Positions 1-9,064 are shown, counted from the stretch's first letter. The stretch: DNA of 64,000 nt from Fimenecus sp052298855 (GCA_052298855.1 DAVZXP010000001.1:308381-372380), one strand, 5' to 3'. Notes: generated by a model from the sequence alone, not told the origin. Translations and numbers: made by a program.

Positions 1-595
1 GCTTGAACTGTTGCGGAGCCTGAGGCAAAGCATAGAATTTGCCCTCGTGCTTTCTTGAGGGGATGATATAGTCTCTTGCACCCTCGGGAGATGAGCAGGT
101 AAGAATGGGCGTGTTTATCTCGGGGAAGCCCATACTCTCCATTTTTCTGCGAAGAAAGCTGACGACCTCCGAACGGAAAAGTATATTGTCATGCATCTTT
201 TTGTTTCTCAAATCAAGGAAACGGTAGGTAAGACGGGAATCCTCTCTCGTATTAACCGAGTCCTCAATTTCAAACGGAAGAGCCTCCGAGCAGGTGCCGA
301 GAATTTCAAGCTCCGATACCTTTATTTCAAGCTCGCCCGTGGGGATTTTTTTGTTTACGGTGTCCTCATCTCTTTTAACAACCTTGCCGGTAACGGATAT
401 AACAGACTCCTTGTGCACGCCTTGCATAAGGGAGTCGTCGTTTACGACAACTTGAGTAATTCCGTATTGATCTCGCAAATCAATGAAAATAACTCCGCCG
501 TGATCTCGAACGGTGTCAACCCAACCTGCGAGGCTGACTGTTTTTTCAAGGTCAGCGAGAGTTAATTCGTTACAATTATGCGTTCTGTAAGCCAT
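1..595 (-). CDS. aspS: Aspartyl-tRNA synthetase, 5' part (runs off the window)
   Basis: Charges tRNA-Asp in the cytoplasm. Read leftwards from the ATG at 593-595 the frame stays open to the window edge (about 198 codons). It starts with the OB-fold anticodon-binding domain (GWVDTVRDHGG near residue 24, then IFIDLRDQYGITQVV) and enters the class II catalytic core: RFLDLRN near residue 125, SSPEGARDY near 170, and the QAPQQFK flexible-loop motif at the very end. The rest of the catalytic core and the bacterial insertion domain lie outside. No T-box leader is visible upstream; a 14-bp palindrome sits in the leader. Whether the enzyme is discriminating or also charges tRNA-Asn cannot be judged from this part. 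Confidence 0.96.
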   Translation of the reverse strand, partial: MAYRTHNCNELTLADLEKTVSLAGWVDTVRDHGGVIFIDLRDQYGITQVVVNDDSLMQGVHKESVISVTGKVVKRDEDTVNKKIPTGELEIKVSELEILGTCSEALPFEIEDSVNTREDSRLTYRFLDLRNKKMHDNILFRSEVVSFLRRKMESMGFPEINTPILTCSSPEGARDYIIPSRKHEGKFYALPQAPQQFK

Positions 596-617
596 TTAAC
601 ACATTCCTTCCGATAAA

Positions 618-631
618 TCGGCACTTGCCGA
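618..631. repeat. 14-bp palindrome in the aspS leader
   Basis: A perfect inverted repeat, TCGGCA-CT-TGCCGA, about 23 bp upstream of the aspS start codon. It is too short-looped to be a convincing terminator. It could be an operator or a small RNA hairpin that affects aspS. No function is shown by the sequence alone. Confidence 0.35.
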
Positions 632-736
632 AAATTATATTTTACCTAATTATACAGTTGATTATTATAACACAAGAATTCAATTTTGTATAGTGTTTTA
701 TAAGATATAATACCTATAAATAACGTAAAAATTTGA

Positions 737-765
737 TTGAATTCAGCGTGTAATTATGGTAAAAT
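737..765 (+). promoter_or_regulatory. Sigma-A-type promoter for the 810-4287 gene group
   Basis: TTGAAT (737-742), a 17-bp spacer and TAAAAT (760-765) with an extended -10 TG at 757-758. It lies 44 bp upstream of the lipoprotein start at 810. The AT-rich DNA around it separates this group from the divergent aspS. Confidence 0.6.
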
Positions 766-809
766 AAATGATGTGTAAATATTCAGGCGCAAAATCGGAG
801 GTTCGGCTT

Positions 810-2618
810 ATGAAAGCAAACAAAAAAATCGTTATGTCGGCTATTGCTCTCACTATGGCGGTGTTGGTTATAGTTTCTGCTTGCAAGAGGAATAACAATC
901 CCGGTCAGGCTGTTGTCGTAACGGATGAATACGGAAATCCCGTCACAAACGAAAACGGAGAGGTTCTTACAACCATTGTCTATTCCGAGACGGTTGTTGT
1001 TACCGATAGAAACGGCGTTCCGATAACCGATGAAAACGGTGAGGCCATTACCGTTGTGCTTGAAACTGAAATCGTCGAGGTCACAAATGCCAACGGCGAG
1101 AAGGTTTATGATGAAAACGGTGAGGTCAAAACCTCTGTAATATATCATCCGAAGGACGTTGAAATTCCCGTTACGGACAAGGACGGAAACGTTGTGACGG
1201 ATAAAAACGGAAAGGTGAGCCATACGGTCATTACCGTTCCCGCTCCGAACGAGCCTATAATCACAACGCTTGTTCAGACGGACGCAAACGGAAATACGGT
1301 TTACGATAAGGACGGAAACCCCGTAACCTATACAAGAAAATACACGACCTCCGTTGTAACGCCGGGCAGCAACAGCTCAAACTGGGGCGCAACCTTCAGC
1401 GGCAGCAAGAGCGACGCTTGTAATGCGGTTGCTCCGACCTCTGACGGCGGATACGTTTCACTTGTTCAGACGAACTCCTCCGACGGCTCGTTTGCGGGAC
1501 TTGCTTCGGGCTCGGCAGTTCCTTATATGGTCCTTATGAAATTTGACAGCTCGGGTATTCTCAAATGGCGCAAGGCGATAACAAGCGACGGCGCATTGTC
1601 GTTGAGAAGTCTTGATACCGACGCTTCGGGGAATATCATTGCGGCAGGCTATTCCAACGCAACAAATCTCGGCTCAACTCATTACGGCGAGTATGATGCG
1701 GTTATATATAAGTTTAACTCCTCGGGCGATGTGCAATGGGTACAGTCTTACGGCGGAAGCTTGGTTGATTTCTTTAATGATGTAAGTGTTTGTGCAGACG
1801 GCAGTATCGTTGCTGCGGGCGGAGTAGGCTCAAGTGACGGTGCGGCAGCTCCGTTAGGTATTGCTTCGGGTAAGGGTGCGGCACTTGTTGCTAAGTACGA
1901 CGCATCGGGCAACTTGATTTTTGCAAAAGGACTCGGTTCAATAGGCGATTCATTTAATGATGTTGATACTGACCAAAACGGAAATATTTATGCCGTCGGC
2001 AACTTCTCTTCGAGCGATTCTTCAAGAGCATTTGACGGATATGGAAAATCAGATGCGGCTATCGTAAGATTTGACGGTAACGGAAGTATTTCGTGGGTTC
2101 GTCAGTTTGGCGGAAGCGGAATCGACAACGCAAATTCAGTTGCGGCTGTATCGGACGGCTGTGTTGTTGTAGGACGCTCAAATTCAAAGGATAACTCCTT
2201 TGCAAGTCTCGGCAATCAGGGCGGGTATGACGCTTATGCAGTTAAATATTCTTCATCGGGCAGCATAGTATGGCAGACTCCGTTCAGAGGCTATCAGGAC
2301 GACACATTCACATCTATCGCACCTGCATCGGACGGCTCGTTTGTGGTTTGCGGTTACTCGGCTTCTAACAACAGAGACTTAAAAACCGTCGGTAATAAGG
2401 GCGGAACGGACGGCATTATCGTAACGCTCGGTGCGACGGGTCAAATTACATCGGTTGAGGGCTACGGCGGCTCGAGGGACGATAAGTTTGAAAACGTTTG
2501 TGTACTTTCAAACGGCAAATATATTGCGTGCGGTTCAACTCTTTCGGCAGACGGTGACCTTGTAGGCTCGAAATCCGACGGAAAGAATACTGCAGGTATG
2601 ATGGCGAAATTTAAGTAA
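810..2618 (+). CDS. Lipoprotein with Thr-Asp-Gly repeats and a beta-propeller-like region
   Basis: Unknown role; probably exported and anchored outside the membrane. The start at 810 is chosen because GGAGG lies about 10 bp upstream; an in-frame ATG at 768 lacks a site. The 602-residue product has a lipoprotein signal (MKANKKIVMSAIALTMAVL, then lipobox VSAC). Next come five degenerate repeats built on TDxxGNPVTxENGE (about residues 35-185), then a Ser/Gly-rich linker. From about residue 200 there are seven or so blade-like repeats with YGGS.xDxFNDV and DGSIVAAG cores, as in SBBP/beta-propeller families. It is followed after 13 bp by a membrane-protein gene. A cell-surface binding or adhesion role is inference. 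Confidence 0.8.
   Translation: MKANKKIVMSAIALTMAVLVIVSACKRNNNPGQAVVVTDEYGNPVTNENGEVLTTIVYSETVVVTDRNGVPITDENGEAITVVLETEIVEVTNANGEKVYDENGEVKTSVIYHPKDVEIPVTDKDGNVVTDKNGKVSHTVITVPAPNEPIITTLVQTDANGNTVYDKDGNPVTYTRKYTTSVVTPGSNSSNWGATFSGSKSDACNAVAPTSDGGYVSLVQTNSSDGSFAGLASGSAVPYMVLMKFDSSGILKWRKAITSDGALSLRSLDTDASGNIIAAGYSNATNLGSTHYGEYDAVIYKFNSSGDVQWVQSYGGSLVDFFNDVSVCADGSIVAAGGVGSSDGAAAPLGIASGKGAALVAKYDASGNLIFAKGLGSIGDSFNDVDTDQNGNIYAVGNFSSSDSSRAFDGYGKSDAAIVRFDGNGSISWVRQFGGSGIDNANSVAAVSDGCVVVGRSNSKDNSFASLGNQGGYDAYAVKYSSSGSIVWQTPFRGYQDDTFTSIAPASDGSFVVCGYSASNNRDLKTVGNKGGTDGIIVTLGATGQITSVEGYGGSRDDKFENVCVLSNGKYIACGSTLSADGDLVGSKSDGKNTAGMMAKFK
910..1360 (+). repeat. Five in-gene degenerate repeats (T-D-x-x-G motif)
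   Basis: Each repeat encodes about 26-34 residues of the form (V/T)VTDxxGNxVTDxNGE followed by a hydrophobic beta-like stretch. The cores read TDEYGNPVTNENGE, TDRNGVPITDENGE, TNANGEKVYDENGE, TDKDGNVVTDKNGK and TDANGNTVYDKDGNPVTY. The alternating Asp/Asn/Gly pattern resembles calcium-binding or beta-solenoid surface repeats, but no named family is recognised with certainty. Confidence 0.7.
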
Positions 2619-2631
2619 AGGAAGCTGACTG

Positions 2632-3363
2632 ATGAACGAAAGATTTGAATCGGGATATTTACCCGTTTCACATAAAATACTTTGGGTGGTTTTGAGAGTC
2701 GGCTTGCTCGCTTGGGGAACTTACGGACTTTTTCACGGTTCCGTTGTTGAATTTCTTGAGGCGATATTTGCAATTATCTTCACACATTTGTGGGACTTTT
2801 TTCAGATATTCGGCGGCTTCTCTTTTATAACAAGAGTAGACTATCTTTCTCAAACAATGCTGAATTTATTTATATTTATCGGCGTTGTTGTGGGCTCTAC
2901 ACTTAATAACAGAACTGCATTTTCCAACTTCGACATAGTAACGCACTTTTTCGCAGGCTTTATCTCGGCTTGGTTTGCCTATGACTTTGCCTGCACGGTT
3001 CAAGGCACTAAAAGGAGACTTTCTCCGGCTCTTGCGGCGTTGTTTGCGATAGGCTTTGCGTGCTTTATTTCTGTCGGCTGGGAAACCTACGAGTTTACAA
3101 TGGATAGAATTTACGGGCTTACTCTTCAGCGCACGGCTCCCATGACCGACAGCGGTTTGACCGACACTATGATTGATGAGATTATACAGGCGTCGGGCGG
3201 ACTTATAGGAATGTTTTCGGTTGCGTTTGTTAAGAACGGAAAAATCGGCAGGAACAGAAGAATGTACGCTAAAAAAGCAAAAATGGCAGAGGAAAGAGAG
3301 CTCCTCAAAGAGCAACTGCTCAAAGAGTATTTGAATGAGCAGAAAAATAATCCTCGCAGTTGA
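2632..3363 (+). CDS. YjdF-like multi-pass membrane protein
   Basis: 243 residues with about five to six hydrophobic segments (near 15-35, 42-65, 75-95, 105-130, 137-155, 185-205) and a basic, Lys/Glu-rich cytoplasmic tail. Between segments it carries FDIVTHFFAGF, GWETYEFTMD and GLTDTMIDEIIQASGG. This His/Glu/Asp arrangement resembles YjdF/DUF2238-type membrane proteins of unknown function, where such residues may bind metal. It lies 13 bp after the repeat lipoprotein and 27 bp before the next lipoprotein, so all three are probably co-transcribed. Confidence 0.7.
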   Translation: MNERFESGYLPVSHKILWVVLRVGLLAWGTYGLFHGSVVEFLEAIFAIIFTHLWDFFQIFGGFSFITRVDYLSQTMLNLFIFIGVVVGSTLNNRTAFSNFDIVTHFFAGFISAWFAYDFACTVQGTKRRLSPALAALFAIGFACFISVGWETYEFTMDRIYGLTLQRTAPMTDSGLTDTMIDEIIQASGGLIGMFSVAFVKNGKIGRNRRMYAKKAKMAEERELLKEQLLKEYLNEQKNNPRS

Positions 3364-3390
3364 GATGTGTAAAATTAAGGCGGTGGAAAT

Positions 3391-4287
3391 GTGAAAAAAA
3401 GGATAACGGTGCTGATAATGTCGGCAATTATGCTTTTGACATTATGCTCTTGCGGTAAAAATGCAAGTGTGCGTGTCAATTCCGCTAAAATCGGAAAGGG
3501 CGTTTATGCGTATTTTACCGACCTCGCAAAAAGAGAGTGTGAGAAGAGCGGCGAAACCGACGTGACGGCTCTTGCAAATAAGATGCTTATAAGATATGTT
3601 ACGGTAAATTCCGAATTTGCCAACAGAGGAATTGACCTCACGCTTGAAGAAAAGTCAACGCTTTCAAGCACGGTGAATTCCTATTGGCACTTATTTTCCA
3701 AGTATTATGAGGGAATAGGCGTGTCGAAAAACGACCTTTACAAGATAGAGGAAAGCAAATGCTATGAAACACGTCTTATGGAGGTCTACTATTCCGAGAA
3801 CGGGGATTCTCCCGTGACGGACAGCGAGCTCAAAGAGTTTTTTAACAACAATTTTGTGGCGTTCAGGTCTGCGACAGGCTTTTTGACGACCGTTGACGAA
3901 AACAACAATACAGTTTCTCTTTCTGAAGAGGAAAGACAGAAAACCGCCGAAGTTTTCAACCGTATGGCAAATGAAATTAACGAGGGCGTCGCCTCTGTTG
4001 ACAATGCTGCGTCTTATGCCGAGAATGTTGCGGTTACGGACTCTGTTATGGTTATCGATAAGAATTCGACAAAGTATCCCGATGGCTTTTTCGACAATGT
4101 AAAAGGCATTGAAGTCGGTACTGCGGGAAGCTTTACGGTCGGAGATTACATTTTTACGGTTACAAGGGCGGATATTACCTCGGACGAGCTTTTTAACGAA
4201 TACAAATCCGATTGTCTTAAAGCGATGAAGGGCGAGGAATTTGAAAAGCTTATTGAAGCTTGGACGGCTGCTTATTCGGTCAATTGA
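3391..4287 (+). CDS. SurA/PrsA-like lipoprotein without a clear isomerase domain
   Basis: 298 residues starting at GTG 3391 behind AAGGCGGTGG. The N-terminus is a lipoprotein signal with lipobox LCSC. The region ANKMLIRYVTVNSEFANRGIDLTLEE and later VTDSELKEFFNNNF resembles the helical N-domain of SurA/PrsA peptidyl-prolyl isomerases. A shortened middle region, ending in VGTAGSFTVGDYIFTV, aligns in character with the end of a parvulin domain, but the usual parvulin catalytic residues are not evident. A role as an extracytoplasmic folding factor is inference. The gene ends just before a shared terminator with lysC. Confidence 0.65.
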   Translation: MKKRITVLIMSAIMLLTLCSCGKNASVRVNSAKIGKGVYAYFTDLAKRECEKSGETDVTALANKMLIRYVTVNSEFANRGIDLTLEEKSTLSSTVNSYWHLFSKYYEGIGVSKNDLYKIEESKCYETRLMEVYYSENGDSPVTDSELKEFFNNNFVAFRSATGFLTTVDENNNTVSLSEEERQKTAEVFNRMANEINEGVASVDNAASYAENVAVTDSVMVIDKNSTKYPDGFFDNVKGIEVGTAGSFTVGDYIFTVTRADITSDELFNEYKSDCLKAMKGEEFEKLIEAWTAAYSVN

Positions 4288-4307
4288 AAATAAAAACAGT
4301 TACAAAA

Positions 4308-4340
4308 AAGGCATTATGAGATTTCTCATAATGCCTTAAT
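4308..4340. terminator. Bidirectional terminator between the lipoprotein and lysC
   Basis: Inverted repeat with arms 4308-4321 and 4324-4337 (AAGGCATTATGAG and its complement), with A-rich DNA before it and TTTT after it. It can therefore stop transcription from both converging genes. Confidence 0.8.
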
Positions 4341-4355
4341 TTTATGTCTTTAAAA

Positions 4356-5564
4356 TTATTCTTCGGGAAGGAAAGCCTTGTGGACTGCCGAAACAGCACG
4401 GTCAGCGTCCTTAGCGTCGATAAGAACCGATATTTTGATTTCGCTTGTAGCGATCATATCGATATTGATGTCGTGCTCAAACAATGCTTCGAACATTTTT
4501 GAAGCTGTACCGGGATGTGTTTCCATTCCTGCGCCGACGATTGAAATTTTAGCAACGTTCTTGTCGCAAATAATGTCCTTGTCATCAATGTCAAAGGTCT
4601 TGTGAATAGCCTCGATTGCACCCTCTGCGTTTTCTTTTGAAACAGTGAAGGAAATATCCTTTGTACCGTCTCTGCCGACAGACTGAAGAATGATGTCAAC
4701 GTTTATTCTTGCCTGTGCGAGCTTTGAGAAAAGCTTAAAAGCAATGCCGGGGATATTGGGAATGTTTGTTATTGAAATACGGGCAACGTCCGTGTCCTTT
4801 GTTACACCTCTTACGAGCATTTTTTCCATTTTTGCGACCTCCTTAACGATCGTTCCGGGAACTCTCTTGAGACTTGAGAGAACCTCGAGTTCAACATTGT
4901 ATTTTTTAGCCATTTCTACCGAGCGATTGTTGAGAACCTGCGCACCGAGAGTAGCCAATTCAAGCATTTCGTCATAGGTTATCTCCTGAAGCTTTTGAGC
5001 GCCGGGAACCTTTCTCGGATCAGCCGTGAATACACCCTCAACATCGGTGAATATCTGACAGCGGTCTGCGTGCATTGCTGCTGCGATTGCAACTGCGCTT
5101 GTATCGCTACCGCCTCTGCCGAGTGTTGTGAGGTCGTCATACTTGTTAACGCCCTGGAAGCCTGCAACAACTACGATGTTATGGCGGTCAACCTCTGCTT
5201 TAAGACGGTCAGCCTTAATAGATTTAATTCTTGCCGAGCCGTATGATGAACTTGTGTTGAAGCCTGCCTGCCAACCGAGAAGCGAAACGGCAGGACAGCC
5301 CAATTTTTCAATAGCCATAGAGAGAAGTGCGATTGAAATCTGCTCGCCCGAGGTCATAAGCATATCAAGCTCTCTCTTTGACGGCTTTTCGTTTATTTCA
5401 TATGCTTTGGCAATGAGGTCGTCGGTTGTGTCACCCTGTGCGGAAACTACAACGACCACATCATTTCCCTGACGGTAGGTGTCCGTAACGATTCGAGCGA
5501 CGTTCATAACACGCTCTGCGTTTGCAACGGAGCTTCCGCCGAATTTTTGAACTATAAGTCCCAT
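4356..5564 (-). CDS. lysC: Aspartate kinase
   Basis: Phosphorylates L-aspartate, the first step toward lysine, threonine and methionine. The 402-residue protein starts MGLIVQKFGGSSV, which holds the KFGGSS nucleotide-binding motif. It continues with TSGEQIS, LGRGGSDTSA and a catalytic domain to about residue 240, then two ACT domains (about 260-400) that normally bind the feedback inhibitor. hom lies 16 bp upstream on the same strand, so the pair is one transcript. The leader is short and no lysine riboswitch is visible, so feedback through the ACT domains is the only control that can be inferred. Confidence 0.96.
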   Translation of the reverse strand: MGLIVQKFGGSSVANAERVMNVARIVTDTYRQGNDVVVVVSAQGDTTDDLIAKAYEINEKPSKRELDMLMTSGEQISIALLSMAIEKLGCPAVSLLGWQAGFNTSSSYGSARIKSIKADRLKAEVDRHNIVVVAGFQGVNKYDDLTTLGRGGSDTSAVAIAAAMHADRCQIFTDVEGVFTADPRKVPGAQKLQEITYDEMLELATLGAQVLNNRSVEMAKKYNVELEVLSSLKRVPGTIVKEVAKMEKMLVRGVTKDTDVARISITNIPNIPGIAFKLFSKLAQARINVDIILQSVGRDGTKDISFTVSKENAEGAIEAIHKTFDIDDKDIICDKNVAKISIVGAGMETHPGTASKMFEALFEHDINIDMIATSEIKISVLIDAKDADRAVSAVHKAFLPEE

Positions 5565-5580
5565 AAATTATCCTCCAATA

Positions 5581-6819
5581 TCAATAGTCCGATACTCTGA
5601 TAACAGAGCAGGGTTTGATTTCGCTGATTGAGTCAAGCTTTGAAACAAGCTCTTTTTCTTTTTCGTTATCTGTTACGAAAGCGAATTCGTTTTCGGGCTG
5701 ATTATCTCTTGATACAAATTTAACAGTACCGAATACCTTTTCGACAGCCTCTTTTGCTTTTTCAATATTGTCTGCGGTAGCACGGACGAAGAGTGCTGTG
5801 TCGAGCTCTTCATAATCTACAACGTAGCCGTCTTCACTCGGTCCCCAGCCGAAAATCTTTTTGCGGTTGGTGTGCTTTGCACAGTCGATAACGTCTGCAA
5901 CAACAGCACTTGCGGTCGGAAGCTTTCCTGCACCTCTGCCGTAGAATACTACGTCGCCGATAGCGTCGCCTCTTACAAGGATAGCGTTGAACACATCGCT
6001 GACATTTGCAAGCTGTGAGGAAGCCATAACAACGCACGGACTTACAACTGCGGAAATTTTTCCGTTGCCGAGACGCTTAGCTCTGCCGATAAGCTTGATA
6101 ACTCCGCCGAGATTGTTTACATAAGCGACGTCGGAAAGGGTAACCTTTGTAATGCCCTCTGTGTGAACGCTGTCGGGATAAACGTGCTTTCCGAAACAAA
6201 GGGAAGCAAGAATACAAATCTTTCTGCAAGCGTCGTGTCCCTCAATGTCGGCAGTCGGATCCTTTTCGGCATAGCCGTTCTCCTGAGCCAATTTGAGAGC
6301 GTCGTCAAAGCTCATATTCTTTTCAATCATCATTGTGAGAATGAAGTTGGTCGTTCCGTTGAGTATTCCTGCAATTTCATCAATTTCGTTTGCCGCAAGG
6401 CACTGTGAAATAGGTCTTATAATCGGAATACCGCCGCCTACCGAGGCTTCAAAAAGGAAGTTTACATTGTTTTCATCGGCGATTGAAAGAAGCTCATAGC
6501 CCTTAGCCGCAACAAGCTCCTTGTTTGAGGTAACAACGCTTTTGCCCGTTTTAAGAAGGCTTGAAACAAATTCAAAAGCAGGGTGAAGTCCACCCATGGT
6601 TTCAACAACGATTTTAACCTCGTCGTCATTAAGAATATCGTTAAAGTCCTTTGTGAACTTGTCTTTATTGGGATCGTTCGGGAAATCACGAAGGTCAAGA
6701 ATGTATTTCAAGTCAAGCTGTGACTGACCGCATTTTTTAATAATGCTGTCATGGTTCTTGAGAAATACTTCTACAACGCCGGAGCCAACGGTACCGTAAC
6801 CCATAACTGCTATATACAT
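5581..6819 (-). CDS. hom: Homoserine dehydrogenase
   Basis: Reduces aspartate-4-semialdehyde to homoserine with NAD(P)H, at the branch to threonine and methionine. The 412-residue protein has an N-terminal Rossmann motif (MGYGTVGSGVVEVF), the active-site stretch VGGGIPIIRP, and GILNGTTNFILTMM. It ends in an ACT domain (from about residue 340, TALFVRATADNIEKAKEAVE), as in the longer feedback-regulated form. The ATG at 6819 follows GGATGTGAG. It is first in a two-gene operon with lysC. Confidence 0.96.
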   Translation of the reverse strand: MYIAVMGYGTVGSGVVEVFLKNHDSIIKKCGQSQLDLKYILDLRDFPNDPNKDKFTKDFNDILNDDEVKIVVETMGGLHPAFEFVSSLLKTGKSVVTSNKELVAAKGYELLSIADENNVNFLFEASVGGGIPIIRPISQCLAANEIDEIAGILNGTTNFILTMMIEKNMSFDDALKLAQENGYAEKDPTADIEGHDACRKICILASLCFGKHVYPDSVHTEGITKVTLSDVAYVNNLGGVIKLIGRAKRLGNGKISAVVSPCVVMASSQLANVSDVFNAILVRGDAIGDVVFYGRGAGKLPTASAVVADVIDCAKHTNRKKIFGWGPSEDGYVVDYEELDTALFVRATADNIEKAKEAVEKVFGTVKFVSRDNQPENEFAFVTDNEKEKELVSKLDSISEIKPCSVIRVSDY

Positions 6820-7004
6820 TTTCTCACATCCTATATTATATTATGATATATTTATTCACATAAGAGTTTATCACATTTTAACGCAATAATAAAGAAAAAA
6901 GCAAATAAAAATTAAATTTTCTATAAAAGATAAATATTTGCATTGTAAGATTTCAAAAAATAGTATAAAATGTATAATAATAAGTGTTTATAAGGAGGTT
7001 CAAA

Positions 7005-8222
7005 ATGAACGTTACGGAAAAAAGGCGAAGCTTTTTAATCAATGTGATGTACTTTGCCGTTCTTATAGGGTTGTTTTTTCTGTTTTTCAAATACGCTTTC
7101 GGAATTTGCCTTCCGATTTTGACTGCACTCTTTGTGGCTGCCGTGCTTCAAAAGCCTGTCGATTATCTTACAAAAAAAGCAAAGGGCGGACGTGGTATTT
7201 TTTCTGCGCTGCTTGTTATATTCTGCTTTGTGGTGCTCGGTTCGATTTTTGCGGTCGCACTTATGAAGCTGTTTTCCGAGATGAAATCGTTTTTCGGTTA
7301 TTTAATGCTGAAACTTGAGAACACCTCTTTGTTTATAGAGCAGGTTTGTACTTGGATTGAAACAAAGCTTACGATACTGCCCGATAGCCTGAGGGCAAGC
7401 CTGTCTGCGTATGCACAGGATATTCTCACAAACATTTTCGGCTCTGGAATTCCTGCTCCCGATGCACCGTCTGCCGCTGTTGAAAAGACGGGAAGCTTTG
7501 ATTTTTCATGGCTTGCTTCCCCGATCGGTGCGGTTTGGGGTACTGCGAAGCAAATCCCTGTCGTTGCGGTCGGAATTATCGTAGCAATAGTGTCAGGCTG
7601 CTTTATGACAGCTGATTACGCATCGCTCAAGAGCTTAATCCTCAAGCTTGCGGGAGAAAAAAATTCCGCAAAAATCGTCAGAACAAAAAATATACTTTTC
7701 TCCACGCTCGGCAAAATGGGCAGGGCTTATTGCATAATTATCCTTGTAACATTTTCCGAAATGGTTATAGGCTTATCGTTCCTCAAGCTTATCGGCGTAT
7801 ACACGGGCGGATATATTTTCGCAATTTCGCTTATAACCGCAATAGTTGATGTTCTTCCCGTGCTCGGAACGGGTACAATATTGGTGCCTTGGGGTGTGTG
7901 GTCGCTTCTTACGGGGCATGTCGGATTCGGCATAGGCATATTGGTAGTTTATGCGATAATCACGGTAATAAGGCAGATAATCGAGCCTAAGCTTGTAGCA
8001 TCCCAACTCGGACTTCCCGCTTATGTTACAATTACCGCAATGTATATAGGAACAAGATTGTTCGGTTTTATCGGACTTTTCCTTTTACCGATAAGCATTA
8101 TGGTGCTGAAGGTGCTCAACGACGATGGCATCATTCACATATTCAGGAAGAAACCTGTTACGGTCGAAGAGGTTAAGGCAGAGGTTGCTGCCGAAGAGCA
8201 GGAAGAAATGCAAAACAGATAA
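7005..8222 (+). CDS. AI-2E/YtvI family permease
   Basis: 405 residues from the ATG at 7005, which follows AAGGAGG; an upstream in-frame start at 6984 has no such site. About eight hydrophobic segments flank a large loop (residues 95-160). The C-terminal part has IVDVLPVLGTGTILVPWG and IIEPKLVASQLGLP, the typical PerM/AI-2E transporter signature, and ends in a Glu-rich cytoplasmic tail. Clostridial members are often annotated as the sporulation membrane protein YtvI. The substrate is unknown. It is co-transcribed with the PHP phosphatase that starts 15 bp downstream. Confidence 0.85.
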   Translation: MNVTEKRRSFLINVMYFAVLIGLFFLFFKYAFGICLPILTALFVAAVLQKPVDYLTKKAKGGRGIFSALLVIFCFVVLGSIFAVALMKLFSEMKSFFGYLMLKLENTSLFIEQVCTWIETKLTILPDSLRASLSAYAQDILTNIFGSGIPAPDAPSAAVEKTGSFDFSWLASPIGAVWGTAKQIPVVAVGIIVAIVSGCFMTADYASLKSLILKLAGEKNSAKIVRTKNILFSTLGKMGRAYCIIILVTFSEMVIGLSFLKLIGVYTGGYIFAISLITAIVDVLPVLGTGTILVPWGVWSLLTGHVGFGIGILVVYAIITVIRQIIEPKLVASQLGLPAYVTITAMYIGTRLFGFIGLFLLPISIMVLKVLNDDGIIHIFRKKPVTVEEVKAEVAAEEQEEMQNR

Positions 8223-8237
8223 CGGAGATAATGTATA

Positions 8238-8981
8238 ATGATTGATATTCATTGCCATATTTTACCCGGTATAGACGACGGTGCAAGAGATATAACGGAG
8301 TCTGCCGAGATGATAAATACGGCAAGGCTCAACAAAATTGATGCGATAATCGCCACACCGCATTTTACGGATTTTGACAAAATAGAGGATTTCTTATTTA
8401 ATCGGTACGAAGCGGTGCAAAGCTTTGAGGAGATGCTTGAAAGCTTTGACAATAAGCCTGCGGTGGCTTACGGTGCCGAAGTCTTTCTTGACAATAAAGT
8501 TTTTACGGCGGGAAATCTTGATGAGCTTACGCTTAACGGAAGCAGATATATGCTTTGTGAATATACGCTTGAACCGTTTGTCTCTGAAAAAGCTGTTATT
8601 TATGCAGAGGAAATATGCGCAAGAGGATATATTCCGATAATAGCGCATCCCGAGAGATATATTTCGTTTGCTCAAAATCCGACGGTTGTAAACAGACTGT
8701 GGGATATGGGTTGTAAGTTTCAAGTTAATGCTTCTTCGCTTGCGGGAGCAGGTGGGGAAGATATGAGAAGATTTACGGAAGACCTCATTCTAAAGGGTTT
8801 TGCCGATTTTATTGCAACCGACGCTCATTCTCACAAAATAAGAAACAACAGAATACTTAAAAAAATGGAGGATTTCCCTGAGAGTATAAGTGAGGATATG
8901 CTGAAATATCTTTTGGAGAATGCGCCGTTGAGAGTTCTCAAAGACGAAGTTTTCCCACAAAAAGAGGTCAAATATTTTTGA
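8238..8981 (+). CDS. CpsB/YwqE-type PHP-domain tyrosine phosphatase
   Basis: 247 residues with the PHP metal-binding motif at the start (MIDIHCHILPGIDDGARD, H5 and H7). Later come ATPHF, a central glutamate in YGAEVF, IIAHPERY, and FIATDAHSH near residue 195. This set is characteristic of Mn-dependent CpsB/YwqE phosphatases, which dephosphorylate the BY-kinase that controls capsule export. No kinase or capsule cluster is next to it here, so its partner is elsewhere or different. A strong terminator follows. Confidence 0.88.
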   Translation: MIDIHCHILPGIDDGARDITESAEMINTARLNKIDAIIATPHFTDFDKIEDFLFNRYEAVQSFEEMLESFDNKPAVAYGAEVFLDNKVFTAGNLDELTLNGSRYMLCEYTLEPFVSEKAVIYAEEICARGYIPIIAHPERYISFAQNPTVVNRLWDMGCKFQVNASSLAGAGGEDMRRFTEDLILKGFADFIATDAHSHKIRNNRILKKMEDFPESISEDMLKYLLENAPLRVLKDEVFPQKEVKYF

Positions 8982-9023
8982 GTTTTTCTATACCATTATA
9001 TTATATATAGCAAAAAAGGCGTC

Positions 9024-9064
9024 TGCCGAGAGTCGAAAAAGGCTCTCGGCAATCTGTTTTTTTT
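9024..9064 (+). terminator. Rho-independent terminator after the phosphatase gene
   Basis: Arms TGCCGAGAG (9024-9032) and CTCTCGGCA (9043-9051), followed by a run of eight T (9057-9064). Confidence 0.88.

Noticed and set aside
191..565. Plus-strand open frame at the left edge
   Set aside because: It is antisense to aspS, whose minus-strand frame gives clear AspRS motifs.
5565..7004. Lysine riboswitch upstream of hom-lysC
   Set aside because: The intergenic sequence upstream of hom is AT-rich and short, with no conserved lysine-riboswitch-like helices.
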